Shown: one piece after another, positions 7,965-17,625 of the stretch
Position numbering within the stretch: the first letter of the stretch is position 1
Layout of the letters: each line of letters starts with the position of its first letter
Assembly (NCBI RefSeq): GCF_019720915.1
Contig: NZ_JAHKSI010000001.1
Span: 2,170,001-2,234,000 of the forward strand
From: Alkalihalobacillus sp. TS-13
GTDB lineage: Bacteria; Bacillota; Bacilli; Bacillales; Fictibacillaceae
DNA length: 64,000 bases
Direction of reading: 5' to 3'
The notes under the pieces: model-generated
What the model was told of the DNA's origin: nothing
Databases searched by the model: none
Seen by the model: only the letters and a program-made list of their open reading frames with translations
Program-made: the position numbers and the translations under genes

Positions 7965-10766
7965 ATGAATCACCTATCAACCTTCATTGAAAAAATGAAA
8001 CATTATATGAAGGTTTTAGATGATAAAAATGTATTTAAATTTAGCCGTATTACCGGGAAAGTGGTATGGAACCTGTTTTTAGTCTTATTAGTAATAACGA
8101 TTGCCGGTGGCTTTTTTGCAACAGGCGTAGGAGCAGGTTACTTTGCTTCATTGGTGAAAGATGAAGAAATCAGAACATACGACAATATGAAGGATGAAAT
8201 TTATAATTATACTGAGACAAGTAAAATTTACTTTTCGGATGGTACCTTACTAGGGAATCTCCGTTCCGATATTGTTCGACAAGAAGTTCCACTAAAAGAA
8301 GTTTCGCCTTATCTGGTCGATGCTGTCATTGCTACTGAAGATGAATATTTCAAAGAGCATGAAGGGATCGTACCAAAAGCAATCGCACGTGCCATTTTTC
8401 AGGAAGTTACTGGTGCCGCGGTGCAAACAGGCGGAAGTACTTTAACCCAGCAGCTTGTAAAAAATCAGATGCTAACAAGTGAAGTCTCTTTCGATCGTAA
8501 AGCAAAAGAAATGCTCCTCGCGTTGAGACTTGAACGATACTTTGAAAAAGATGAAATTCTGGAAGCCTATCTTAACATCGTTCCATTCGGGCGTAACGCT
8601 TCTGGACATAATATTGCTGGAATCCAAGCTGCAGCCCAGGGGATCTTTGGAGTGGATGCTAAAGAACTGAACCTGGCACAGTCCGCATATATCGCAGGAA
8701 TGCCACAAAGTCCATTCGGGTATACCCCATTCACAAATAATGGGAAAGTAAAAGAAAACTTGGATCCAGGGCTCAACAGAATGAAAACGGTATTATCGAG
8801 AATGCTTTCTGGTGGCCACATAACCAAAAAGCAATATGACAAAGCTCTGACTCAAGACGTCACAAAAGAATTTACAAAAAGCTCACCGAGTCCATTTGAA
8901 AATTACCCGCATTTGACAATGGAAATCGAGAAAAGGGCCACAGATGTGATGAAAGTCGAGTTAGCCAAACAAGATGGTAAGAAGTATTCAGAATTGACAC
9001 CGACTGAAAAGGCAAGCTACAAAAAAGCAGCTGATCTTGAATTACGCAAAAACGGTTATAAAATCGATATAACGATTGATAAAAAGATTTATGATGCATG
9101 GCAAAAAGCGAAAAATAAAGTTCCATATGGTCCTGATATCACAAACCCTGATACTGGAGAAAAAGAAATGGAAGATGTCGGTGCAATGCTAATCAAGAAT
9201 GACACTGGGGAAATTCTCAGTTTCGTCGGCGGGCGTGATTATGAACAAGAAAACTTGAACCACGCGACACAATCATATCGACCGAATGGTTCGACGATGA
9301 AACCGATTCTTGTTTATGCGCCAGCAATGGAGATGGGACTGATCCAACCTGGATCTATTATTCCAGACACGAAATTCACTTATGCAAATACTGGAGGTTC
9401 TGGGGCCTGGAGTCCAAATAACTATGATGGTAGGTATCATGGACTTGTCACAGCACGTAAAGCATTACAATATTCATACAATATACCTGCAGCACGGACC
9501 TATGTGAAAATGGACCGTTTGAAAGCAACCGAATATCTCTATAAAATGGGCTTCACCACTTTAAGTGAAGAAGAACGTTACTATCCTTCTCTCTCTCTTG
9601 GTGGAATGACAACCGGGGTAACTGTCGAAGAGGCCACTAATGCTTATACAACCTTCAGTAATCAAGGGAAGTTCGTGGACGCTTATATGATCAAATCGAT
9701 CAAGTCCAAAGATGGCGAAGTGGTATATGAACATAAATCGAAAAAAACGGATGTCTTTTCTCCGCAAACCTCTTATCTGACGTTAGATATGATGCGGGAT
9801 GTCGTAAGAGGAGGTACAGCTCGCGGACTACCTGGTATGTTGAAGCACCCAGGTGTCGATTGGGCTGGTAAAACTGGAACGACTCAAGACTTCCATGATG
9901 CATGGTTTATCGCTACGAATCCTACTTTAACGATGGGCTTGAGACTGGGTTATGATACCCCTAAAAAGGTAGCTCAAGGATACGGTGCTCGTAGCCAAAG
10001 GGTTTGGGCAGCGCTGATGAACGCTACTTATGATGTAAAACCTGAGTTGTTGACAAAAGAAAAACATAAGCGCCCAAGTGGAATTACGAGCGCATCATTT
10101 TGTGGGATTTCCGGGAAACTCCCTTCTAAGTTGTGTAAGGAAGCTGGCCTTGTGAAAACGGACCTCTTCAATGTGAAGTATTTACCGAAAGAGGAAGACG
10201 ACAGCCTGCAGCAAGTGAAATACGTTGTGAATGCAGAAGGCAAGAAATTCAAAGCCGCTGCTAATACACCTGGAGAATTCGCCTCAGACGGGGTCATGAT
10301 CAATAAGGATTATTTTGATGATATTAATTTAGATAATATTATCAAAGACGATTGGGACAACATCATCGGTGAGGATGAGTTGAAGGATAATGGAAAAGCG
10401 CCAGGAGCAGTTTCATTGAAACGTAACGGTGCAACACTGACATGGAATGCTTCCGGTGAAAAAGATGTCATCGGTTATCGTATCTATCGTAAAGCCAATG
10501 GAAGTGATTCATATTCAGCAGTAGGTGAGGTGAAAGGCGGGAATTCAAAAAGCTTCAAGATTTCAGGCGGAAACTTTACGTATATCGTACGTGCAGTTGA
10601 TATATCCGGGAAAGAATCGGAGAATAGCAACCCGGTGAAAGTTGGAAAAGATCCAGCACCACCTGAAGAGGATAAACCTAAGGATCCACCACCGCCAAAA
10701 GATGATGATAAACCAAAGCCGCCACCACCACCAGGAGATGACACGGAGGACGATCCCGAGAATTAA
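7965..10766 (+). CDS. Class A penicillin-binding protein (PBP1A family) with FN3 domain
   Basis: Bifunctional murein synthase. A short cytoplasmic tail and one membrane segment (about residues 33-62) precede a GT51 glycosyltransferase with catalytic Glu in ATEDEYFKEHEG and the GGSTLTQQLVKN motif. The transpeptidase domain has STMK (Ser443), SYN (504-506) and KTGTTQ (636). A fibronectin III-like domain (about 800-890) and a Pro/Asp/Lys-rich tail ending DDPEN follow. The ATG at 7965 is seven bases from AGGGGGG; the in-frame ATG at 7959 is too close. Length 933 aa. Single gene with its own promoter and terminator. Which named B. subtilis PBP it matches is not settled. Confidence 0.93.
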   Translation: MNHLSTFIEKMKHYMKVLDDKNVFKFSRITGKVVWNLFLVLLVITIAGGFFATGVGAGYFASLVKDEEIRTYDNMKDEIYNYTETSKIYFSDGTLLGNLRSDIVRQEVPLKEVSPYLVDAVIATEDEYFKEHEGIVPKAIARAIFQEVTGAAVQTGGSTLTQQLVKNQMLTSEVSFDRKAKEMLLALRLERYFEKDEILEAYLNIVPFGRNASGHNIAGIQAAAQGIFGVDAKELNLAQSAYIAGMPQSPFGYTPFTNNGKVKENLDPGLNRMKTVLSRMLSGGHITKKQYDKALTQDVTKEFTKSSPSPFENYPHLTMEIEKRATDVMKVELAKQDGKKYSELTPTEKASYKKAADLELRKNGYKIDITIDKKIYDAWQKAKNKVPYGPDITNPDTGEKEMEDVGAMLIKNDTGEILSFVGGRDYEQENLNHATQSYRPNGSTMKPILVYAPAMEMGLIQPGSIIPDTKFTYANTGGSGAWSPNNYDGRYHGLVTARKALQYSYNIPAARTYVKMDRLKATEYLYKMGFTTLSEEERYYPSLSLGGMTTGVTVEEATNAYTTFSNQGKFVDAYMIKSIKSKDGEVVYEHKSKKTDVFSPQTSYLTLDMMRDVVRGGTARGLPGMLKHPGVDWAGKTGTTQDFHDAWFIATNPTLTMGLRLGYDTPKKVAQGYGARSQRVWAALMNATYDVKPELLTKEKHKRPSGITSASFCGISGKLPSKLCKEAGLVKTDLFNVKYLPKEEDDSLQQVKYVVNAEGKKFKAAANTPGEFASDGVMINKDYFDDINLDNIIKDDWDNIIGEDELKDNGKAPGAVSLKRNGATLTWNASGEKDVIGYRIYRKANGSDSYSAVGEVKGGNSKSFKISGGNFTYIVRAVDISGKESENSNPVKVGKDPAPPEEDKPKDPPPPKDDDKPKPPPPPGDDTEDDPEN

Positions 10767-10780
10767 AGTTGCAAACAAAA

Positions 10781-10820
10781 TGGACCTCGCAAGTTTACAC
10801 TTGCTGAGGTTCATTTTTTA
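10781..10820 (+). terminator. Terminator between PBP and GNAT fusion genes
   Basis: GACCTCGCAAGT / ACTTGCTGAGGTT stem with a TTAC loop and T run on the plus strand. The minus strand also ends in a short U run, so it may serve both convergent genes. Confidence 0.85.
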
Positions 10821-10829
10821 TTGCCATGT

Positions 10830-13800
10830 CTATTTACTTTTGAAACGAATGGACTTCAAATCTTCTAAAGCACTGTCTGGTATAACCGTTTGATTCCCAA
10901 GGAAGAAGACAGGTTTAGTAAACATCCTCTTCCCATCCTCTACATTAAGCTTTGCATTAATTTCCAGGAACATGATTTCCTTATTGATATATGAATTCAT
11001 TCGAGAACCAGTCAAATCCGCGATGACCTGCATAATGCCTTCATGCTCATCTGAGCCGAATGCGACATTCCGTGCCACCCTCATTTGCTGTTCACCTTTT
11101 CCACCATAGATCTTCTGCCAGTCACCAGAGGCATTCTGGTAGTTCCCCCAGCTATATTCCATCTTTGTGCTAGGGTTGAAGAAACAATTGGTATCCCATT
11201 TTTTCATATCGAGATAATACCCTGTGCTTTGAATGATTTCTGTCGTCTGGCAAAGGATAGGTGTCCCAGGTAATAGTAAGAAATATTGATGATATTCGAA
11301 ACCTTTATATGTTTCGTTTTCCTCAAGGCGAACGACCACTTTTATTCCTTCCCATTTGTTTTCTTTAGAATCTACTATGGAAACGAATTCGGCATTGCGC
11401 TTCTCCTTTAATAAAGACCTTGGACTTACATCCCTCAGTCTATTCTCCAATCCGCCAGACCAGGGATTCCACCAGGACTTTGGCTTCACTTTCGGGTAGG
11501 AAGAATCAAGCCATTCATGATTGTTCCATATGAGAGAATACAAACCAGGATAGAAGTCAGGAGCAACTGAAATGTCCATCAAACCATTACTGCATTTAAA
11601 GATTTCCAAACCGTCCACTTCTGCTGTTTCAAAACGGACACCTTCCCTTCCAGTCTTTACATAGATGGAGGATTTTTCGGTTTCGATGGCATCCAGTTTC
11701 AAGTTTGCTGTCAATATCCCCGTTTGAGGTAAATCCATTAAAGAAATCTCAAAGTCTTTCATCTTGATTTCTTCAGCTGAAGGTACCTTTTTCTCATCTA
11801 ATATTTGATCACTTGAACGAATTTCAATAGCACCATTCAGGTAAGAAGCTTTGTATTCCGATACCCTTACCTTGATTGACTCTTGGTCAATGAACGGATT
11901 ATGTCCATTCACATTGATTTCAAGATGATCGGTCAATAATCCATGGTCAGGAGATTTTTGTAATGAAAATTCCCTGAAAGACTGCCAATCTCGAAAAGCG
12001 CCGATTGAAAGATATACAGGTTCAGTTTTCACTGTTTCATTTGCTTTCAACTTACCGATCCGGTTTTCAAAATAAAGGAACCAACCCCCAAAGTTGATTT
12101 TCACCTCATTGGACCAGCTAAGTCCACGTGGATTAGAAGCATCCCTTGAAAACATCCAATTTTCAGTGACGGAATCACCCTTCCAATATTCATGGTACGA
12201 ACCGATTGAATCCTTCATTTCAATCAATCTATTTTCATAAGGTATAACCGCTCTTTCAAGCGTATGGTAGATTGGATTATTGAGCCATAGAACGTCGTCG
12301 AGTGTACTTGAATTCGTATTTTCTACTTCATAATGGTGTTCAATCAATCCTTCGGAAAATAATTTAGCCACTGCATGTAATTTCACACCCGGATAAGCCT
12401 TGGAAGAATACGACGCTTTGTAACCTATAGAACCAGCATCATCTAAAAACTCGACATTTTCAGCTCTTAGCTTTGAAAACTCTTCGGAGAATGGTTTTCC
12501 TAGGCGCGGAAACATGAACGCAGAATCCTGATCTTTCGTTTGTTCTCTCCCGGGAATCAACCAGTTATCGAATTTTTGAAGCCACATATGGTATTGACCA
12601 TTATAAATATGGTAAGTCTCTTCGCTTTCACCAAAAAACCTGGCTCCAATTCCCTTAAATGCCACTCCGATTCTTCTCGTGAAAGAAACTTGATAACCAT
12701 CAGCTTTTCTAGCTGTAACCTTAATATCTCGAGAATAAAACCCATGTTTCTTAAGAGTATAGGTAAGTGGAAGCGAGCACCTCGCCTTCGGCTGCAGGGT
12801 CACCTCTAGATTATTTTGTTCCAGACTTAATAATTCACTTTCTGGCAACGTGAATGAAAACGTCATGGTTTCTTTATAATTGTTTTCAATATCCATATAT
12901 AAGCTGGACGATTGGCCGATGAATGATAGGTTTTGAGGTATGTGGCACTGAACATTCATTGGAAATTTAGGCGCCACTCCGACCTGGAATCGTGCCGTTT
13001 TTCCGTTGATCAATACATTCGTATCTACTGTAGGATGCGTTCTCCAAACACTCTGTTCTTCTTCAATCCGATCCACGAAAAATGGAGCCTCTATGATTTC
13101 TTCATCTTTAACTTCTAAGAAATCCTTTTCAAATGAAAACTGGATATTCTTATTATCATAACCGTACAGGGAGAAAGTTAAGGGCTTTCCGGTCTTATTT
13201 TTAAGGTGATAACGAACTTTATACTCGGAGCCGAAAACTAACTTAAAGTCTTCTACGGTAACAGAAATCTTATAATCATTTGTCTCAATCGAACGAAGCC
13301 CTCTTCCAAAGCGCTCAAATTCCATTTTCAGCATTTCAACGCGTTTGTCCCAGGAATACTCATAATAGTGGAAATCGTTTTCGATTTTACCATCTGGCTT
13401 GACTTCAATCAGTCTGGTACTAGCTTCATACCAATTCATATCTTTGAAAAATTCCTGGACCGCTTCCGTATGTAGGACGGTAGGCATGAAATTCATTAAA
13501 TGTGTGGCATCGTCCCTTTCTTCCCAGAAAAATCCGCACTTCTTATATAAAGGCACAGCCTTCGTATTACCCGGCCACGTATACAAATCAAGGCGTGGCC
13601 ATTTCAATTCGATGACCCTTTCTAAAGCTTTCAGTACCAGCTTCTTCCCAATCTTTTTACCGTGATAATCACTCCGCACGTTCAGGAGTGGAATATAAAG
13701 TGCACCTTCATCCTCCTTATATTCACTAAGACTGCAATATCCAACAACCTTTTCTCCCTCCAATGCTAGGTATAGATGAAGATTTGTCGAATTTGCTTCT

Positions 13801-13940
13801 TCTCTGAGGATTTGCTCTTCAGTTTGTACAGAATTACCTCCACCCCATCCATCCTGGCTATTGTTCCACATTTCAGCAACCGCGGCAGCATAGCTAGGTT
13901 CATATTCTACGATTTTGATTTGCTCGACGATCTGAGTCAT
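10830..13940 (-). CDS. GNAT acetyltransferase fused to a very large C-terminal region
   Basis: Residues about 5-155 form a GNAT domain (YCSLSEY strand, acetyl-CoA loop SDYHGKKIGKKLV, PLYKKCGF). The following 880 residues have no domain I can name with certainty. They are rich in beta-strand patterns and aromatic motifs such as WWNPWSGGLENRLRD, which recall Ig-like and galactose-mutarotase-like sandwiches of carbohydrate enzymes. There is no signal peptide, so it should be cytoplasmic. Start: ATG 13940 is seven bases after GGGGGG; the ATG at 13955 is three bases from AGGAG. Single gene, convergent with the PBP gene. Substrate unknown. Confidence 0.75.
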   Translation of the reverse strand: MTQIVEQIKIVEYEPSYAAAVAEMWNNSQDGWGGGNSVQTEEQILREEANSTNLHLYLALEGEKVVGYCSLSEYKEDEGALYIPLLNVRSDYHGKKIGKKLVLKALERVIELKWPRLDLYTWPGNTKAVPLYKKCGFFWEERDDATHLMNFMPTVLHTEAVQEFFKDMNWYEASTRLIEVKPDGKIENDFHYYEYSWDKRVEMLKMEFERFGRGLRSIETNDYKISVTVEDFKLVFGSEYKVRYHLKNKTGKPLTFSLYGYDNKNIQFSFEKDFLEVKDEEIIEAPFFVDRIEEEQSVWRTHPTVDTNVLINGKTARFQVGVAPKFPMNVQCHIPQNLSFIGQSSSLYMDIENNYKETMTFSFTLPESELLSLEQNNLEVTLQPKARCSLPLTYTLKKHGFYSRDIKVTARKADGYQVSFTRRIGVAFKGIGARFFGESEETYHIYNGQYHMWLQKFDNWLIPGREQTKDQDSAFMFPRLGKPFSEEFSKLRAENVEFLDDAGSIGYKASYSSKAYPGVKLHAVAKLFSEGLIEHHYEVENTNSSTLDDVLWLNNPIYHTLERAVIPYENRLIEMKDSIGSYHEYWKGDSVTENWMFSRDASNPRGLSWSNEVKINFGGWFLYFENRIGKLKANETVKTEPVYLSIGAFRDWQSFREFSLQKSPDHGLLTDHLEINVNGHNPFIDQESIKVRVSEYKASYLNGAIEIRSSDQILDEKKVPSAEEIKMKDFEISLMDLPQTGILTANLKLDAIETEKSSIYVKTGREGVRFETAEVDGLEIFKCSNGLMDISVAPDFYPGLYSLIWNNHEWLDSSYPKVKPKSWWNPWSGGLENRLRDVSPRSLLKEKRNAEFVSIVDSKENKWEGIKVVVRLEENETYKGFEYHQYFLLLPGTPILCQTTEIIQSTGYYLDMKKWDTNCFFNPSTKMEYSWGNYQNASGDWQKIYGGKGEQQMRVARNVAFGSDEHEGIMQVIADLTGSRMNSYINKEIMFLEINAKLNVEDGKRMFTKPVFFLGNQTVIPDSALEDLKSIRFKSK

Positions 13941-14011
13941 TTTGTATCCCCCCATTCACTCCTATATATCACTTTAACATAATTTTACATTTATTTGCTG
14001 CATGTTAGACT

Positions 14012-14052
14012 AAAAAAAGGCTGCCCCGATGAAATTACGAATGGGACAGCCC
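14012..14052 (-). terminator. acsA terminator
   Basis: On the minus strand GGCTGTCCC / GGGGCAGCC stem followed by TTTTTTT. It lies about 45 bases after the acsA stop codon. Confidence 0.85.
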
Positions 14053-14095
14053 GTTATTTTTTCCGAATTATACTATTTGGAATTTCTTGTTGCTA

Positions 14096-15811
14096 TTAAT
14101 CTTCCATTGTAGATAAATCGCCTGTCGGCAGGTCTAGTTCCCATGCCTTCAAGACACGGCGCATGATCTTACCACTTCTAGTTTTCGGCAGTTTATCCTT
14201 AAATTCAATTTCCTTCGGTGCTGCATGTGCAGCCAACCCTTTTTTCACAAAACTGCGGATCTCTTCTTTAAGCTCATCATTTGCTTCGTAACCAGTACGT
14301 AAGGCAATGAATGCTTTAATGATTTCTCCGCGTACAGGATCTGGCTTCCCGATAACACCTGCTTCAGCAATTGCAGGATGCTCGACCAGCTTACTTTCGA
14401 CTTCAAACGGACCGACACGTTCACCGGACGTCATGATGACATCATCGATACGACCTTGGAACCAGAAATATCCCTCTTCATCCATGTAAGCGGAATCCCC
14501 AGAAATGTACCAATCACCTGTTGTGAAATACGATTCATATTTTTCAGGACGGTTCCAGATAGCTCTCATCATGGACGGCCAACCTTTTTTGATTGCCAGG
14601 TTCCCCATTCTGTATGGTGGCAATTCATTTCCTTGATCATCAATGATCGCAGCCTTCACTCCAGGAATCGGTTTACCCATTGAACCAGGTTTGATTTCCA
14701 TGGCTGGGAAATTACTGATCAGCTGTGCACCTGTTTCAGTCATCCACCAGTTGTCATGGATGCGGAGATCAAAGACTTTCGAGCCCCAACGCACAACTTC
14801 AGGATTCAACGGCTCCCCTACACTCAAGATATGCCGTAAGCTTGAGAGATCAAACTGCTTTATAACCTCATCACCTGCCCCCATCAACATACGGAAAGCA
14901 GTTGGAGCACTATACCAAACGGTTACGCCGTATTTTTCAATCGTCGAGTACCAATCTTCCGGGCTGAATCGTCCTCCACGAATGACGTTGGATGCACCAT
15001 TCAACCAAGGAGCAAAGACACCATAGGAAGTACCGGTAACCCAACCTGGGTCAGCAGTACACCAGTATACATCATCCTCTTTCAAGTCAAGGATCCATTT
15101 TCCTGTTTGATAATGTTGAAGCATTGCATTATGAACGTGCAGGACACCTTTTGGTTTCCCAGTTGAACCTGAAGTATAGTGCAGGATCATTCCGTCTTCA
15201 CGGTCTACCCATTCGATTTGGAGGTCTTTGCTAGCACTCTCCATACGCTTATAATAATCGGCATAAGTGTCATCTTCTTGCACGTTTTCTCCAACAAGGA
15301 TCACATGCTTCAGTGCTGGTAATTTATCTACAGGAACGCGATCAAGGAGGTCAGGCGTTGTTACAAGTACCTTCGCCTCACTATCCTCAAGACGGTCGGT
15401 CACTGCTCCTTCCATGAATGCTTCAAACAATGGACCGACAATCGCTCCAACTTTCAAAGCTCCGAGAAATAGGAAATAGAGTTCCGGTGAACGCGGCATG
15501 AAGATGAAGACACGGTCCCCTTTTTCTACATCAAGATCTTTAAGGGTATTACCTGCTTTATTAGAGAAATCCTTCATTTCTTTGAACGTATATTTTTCAT
15601 CACGTTTTGGATCTGAAAAATAAAGGGCTACCTGATTTTTCTTTGCGGATTCCGCATGCCGGTCAATTGCCTCATAGGCCATATTGACTCGACCAGTAGA
15701 AGACCAGGAGAAATTCTTCTCAACCTCTGACCAGTCAAAAGAATTATAGGTAGTTTCATAATCTTGTAGGTTATAATCGCCATTGATAACAGGAAGCGCT
15801 TCCACTTTCAT
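14096..15811 (-). CDS. acsA: Acetyl-CoA synthetase
   Basis: Adenylate-forming enzyme converting acetate, ATP and CoA to acetyl-CoA. The phosphate loop YTSGSTGKPKG is at residues 212-222. The C-terminal RSGKIMRR carries Lys548, the lysine that AcuA acetylates in B. subtilis AcsA to switch it off. Length 571 aa is typical. AAGGGGAG precedes the ATG. It diverges from acuABC, which encodes its acetylase and deacetylase. The only good promoter lies at 16224-16252, so the mRNA would have a leader of about 400 bases containing a dispersed repeat. Confidence 0.96.
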   Translation of the reverse strand: MKVEALPVINGDYNLQDYETTYNSFDWSEVEKNFSWSSTGRVNMAYEAIDRHAESAKKNQVALYFSDPKRDEKYTFKEMKDFSNKAGNTLKDLDVEKGDRVFIFMPRSPELYFLFLGALKVGAIVGPLFEAFMEGAVTDRLEDSEAKVLVTTPDLLDRVPVDKLPALKHVILVGENVQEDDTYADYYKRMESASKDLQIEWVDREDGMILHYTSGSTGKPKGVLHVHNAMLQHYQTGKWILDLKEDDVYWCTADPGWVTGTSYGVFAPWLNGASNVIRGGRFSPEDWYSTIEKYGVTVWYSAPTAFRMLMGAGDEVIKQFDLSSLRHILSVGEPLNPEVVRWGSKVFDLRIHDNWWMTETGAQLISNFPAMEIKPGSMGKPIPGVKAAIIDDQGNELPPYRMGNLAIKKGWPSMMRAIWNRPEKYESYFTTGDWYISGDSAYMDEEGYFWFQGRIDDVIMTSGERVGPFEVESKLVEHPAIAEAGVIGKPDPVRGEIIKAFIALRTGYEANDELKEEIRSFVKKGLAAHAAPKEIEFKDKLPKTRSGKIMRRVLKAWELDLPTGDLSTMED

Positions 15812-15877
15812 TATTGTATCTCCCCTTTATTTAAGATTTAGGCACTGTTAAACTTAAAAGCAGATTTTTTAAGAAAA

Positions 15878-16191
15878 ACGAAATTCGCGACACTCCTGTG
15901 GGAAAAGCGAGCCAAGCGAGACCCCTACAACAAGGAACTCGCGAGGAGGCTTGCGGAAGTGGGTTAATACACGGAAGTGATGTCTAGCTCAGCGACCAGT
16001 CACTTGGATCACTTCAAACTTCCTGCGGCGGCAACACATTGATTGACATCCTTATGAGTTAGCCCACGCAGAACCAAGTCTTTGTTTGGTTCGAGCCTCC
16101 TCGTCAGTTTTCCAGTGACCTACGTGCCTAACCGGGTCGCTATCGCTTTTCGTTTGCCCGCGGAAAGGGAGTGAATTTCGCAAAAATCAAC
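15878..16191 (+). repeat. Dispersed repeat family 1, copy 4 (long)
   Basis: Left arm ACGAAATTCGCGACACTCC and right arm GGGAGTGAATTTCGC pair. Compared with the minimal copy it has about 190 extra bases. These include GGGTTAATACACGGAAGTGATG, CAGTCACTTGGATCACTTC, GACATCCTTATGAG and the hairpin GAACCAAG...TTTGGTTC. It fills most of the acsA leader; 15812-15877 shows nothing else. Confidence 0.88.
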
Positions 16192-16223
16192 AATTAATAA
16201 TAACAGGGCCAAGATTTAGATTT

Positions 16224-16252
16224 AGTATATCAATATTTTCGATTATTCTCAA
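16224..16252 (-). promoter_or_regulatory. Promoter of acsA
   Basis: On the minus strand TTGAGA (16252-16247), 17-base spacer, TATACT (16229-16224). It is the only well-formed promoter between acuA and acsA reading leftward, and lies beyond the repeat from the acsA start. Confidence 0.65.
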
Positions 16253-16279
16253 TTTTAACACTGTTGTTATTATTTGATT

Positions 16280-16293
16280 TGAAACCGCTTACT
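16280..16293. promoter_or_regulatory. Candidate CcpA cre site, acsA-acuA intergenic
   Basis: TGAAACCGCTTACT agrees with TGWAANCGNTNWCA at 13 of 14 positions. It overlaps the -35 zone of the acuA promoter and sits 28 bases upstream of the acsA -35, so one site could control both units. B. subtilis acsA and acuABC are known CcpA targets. Confidence 0.7.
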
Positions 16294-16309
16294 CATTTGT
16301 GATTTCATG

Positions 16310-16315
16310 TATAAT
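16310..16315 (+). promoter_or_regulatory. -10 box of the acuABC promoter
   Basis: TATAAT preceded by TG. No consensus -35 at 17 bases (CGCTTA region), where the cre site lies. Confidence 0.5.
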
Positions 16316-16351
16316 AGGAACTAGAGTATGAAACAGGTGGTGAAACCGAGT

Positions 16352-16984
16352 TTGAAGCATACAAAAATCTATAACGCAAAAACAGTGAATACACCTAAGG
16401 GGAAATTGATACTAGAAGGTCCAATCAAGCCTACAACTCTTGCAAGCTATGATTTTCATGAAGATCTTACTGCGTTCCGACCTCCAGCTGAACAGCATAA
16501 AGCACTGATTGAAATAGCTGGATTACCAGAAGGGCGGATCATCATCGCGCGTCACCAAAATATGATAGTAGGATACGTCACATATGTGTATCCTGACCCT
16601 CTGGAACGATGGTCACAAGGGAATATGGAAAATTTGATCGAGCTTGGTGCGATTGAAATCATACCGGAGTTCCGCAATTATAAAATTGGTAAAAATCTAT
16701 TGAAGGTTTCGATGATGGATGATTCAATGGAAGATTTCATCGTCATTACAACCGAGTACTACTGGCATTGGGATTTGAAAGGAACCGGGCTATCGGTTTG
16801 GGACTATCGGAAAGTCATGGAGAAAATGATGAATGCCGGCGGACTCGAATGGTATGCAACCGATGACCCTGAAATCAGCTCCCATCCCGCCAATTGCTTG
16901 ATGGCCAGAATCGGCAGGCGTGTCGATCGAGAATCCATTCAAAAATTCGACCAGCTCCGTTTTCAAAATCGTTTCATGTATTAG
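16352..16984 (+). CDS. acuA: Protein acetyltransferase AcuA
   Basis: GNAT-family enzyme that acetylates and inactivates AcsA. DFHEDLTAFRPP, GLPEGRIIIARH, YPDPLERWS and AIEIIPEFRNYKIGKNLL are family signatures. The TTG at 16352 aligns with the B. subtilis start and is nine bases after AGGTGGTG. An in-frame ATG at 16328 with a weaker AGGA would add eight residues; either may be right. First gene of acuABC, with eleven bases to acuB. Confidence 0.93.
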   Translation: MKHTKIYNAKTVNTPKGKLILEGPIKPTTLASYDFHEDLTAFRPPAEQHKALIEIAGLPEGRIIIARHQNMIVGYVTYVYPDPLERWSQGNMENLIELGAIEIIPEFRNYKIGKNLLKVSMMDDSMEDFIVITTEYYWHWDLKGTGLSVWDYRKVMEKMMNAGGLEWYATDDPEISSHPANCLMARIGRRVDRESIQKFDQLRFQNRFMY

Positions 16985-16995
16985 GAGGTCCAAAA

Positions 16996-17625
16996 ATGAA
17001 AGTCGAATCAATAATGAAAAAAGAAGTCATTACTGTCCGGGAAAATGTCAGCATAGAAGAAGCAAAGAAGCTTATGGTAAAACACCGGATACGGCATCTT
17101 CCAATTGTCGATGAACATAAACATCTTTCAGGGATCGTCTCAGACCGTGATTTGGTATTAGACCGGATTCCAACCTATCATTCACCTGGCGAAACTGAAG
17201 TCCAAATGGTAATGACGAGAGATGTGATTACGTGTCATCCGCTGGATTTCGTTGAAGAACTGCTTTCGATTTTTTATGAAGAACGGATTGGATGTATTCC
17301 TGTTGTAGGGAACAACGGAGTCGTCGGGATGATTACTGAACGGGACATGCTTTATACTCTTATACAGCTTACGGGGGCGCATCAACCAAGCTCCCAGTTT
17401 GAAATCAAAGTTGAAAACGTATCTGGAAAATTAGCGGATGTAACAGCTGTGATCCGGAACCATAATGTCAATATCAACAGTGTTCTCGTTTACCCTGGAG
17501 AAACAGATGCAACCAAGGTACTTGTGCTTCGTGTACAGACAATGAATCCTCAACCGATCATCAATCACCTGAAAACGGAGGGATACAACGTATTATGGCC
17601 GGACGCATCAGGAGAATACGTATGA
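16996..17625 (+). CDS. acuB: Acetoin utilization protein AcuB (CBS pair plus ACT)
   Basis: Two CBS domains (VESIMKKEVITV... and MTRDVITCHP...GMITERDM, residues 1-135) followed by an ACT domain (about 140-205), 209 aa. CBS pairs usually bind adenine nucleotides. The molecular role of AcuB is not established; its operon position implies tuning of acetate/acetoin use. ATG 16996 follows TAGGAGGTC. Its stop overlaps the acuC start (ATGA). Confidence 0.93.
   Translation: MKVESIMKKEVITVRENVSIEEAKKLMVKHRIRHLPIVDEHKHLSGIVSDRDLVLDRIPTYHSPGETEVQMVMTRDVITCHPLDFVEELLSIFYEERIGCIPVVGNNGVVGMITERDMLYTLIQLTGAHQPSSQFEIKVENVSGKLADVTAVIRNHNVNINSVLVYPGETDATKVLVLRVQTMNPQPIINHLKTEGYNVLWPDASGEYV

Noticed and set aside
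10484-10814. Glycine- and proline-rich frames opposite the PBP tail
   Set aside because: Shadows of the low-complexity proline codons on the opposite strand.
16894-16995. 34-residue extension of acuB into acuA
   Set aside because: AGGAGG directly precedes ATG 16996, and the extension lies in the acuA coding sequence.
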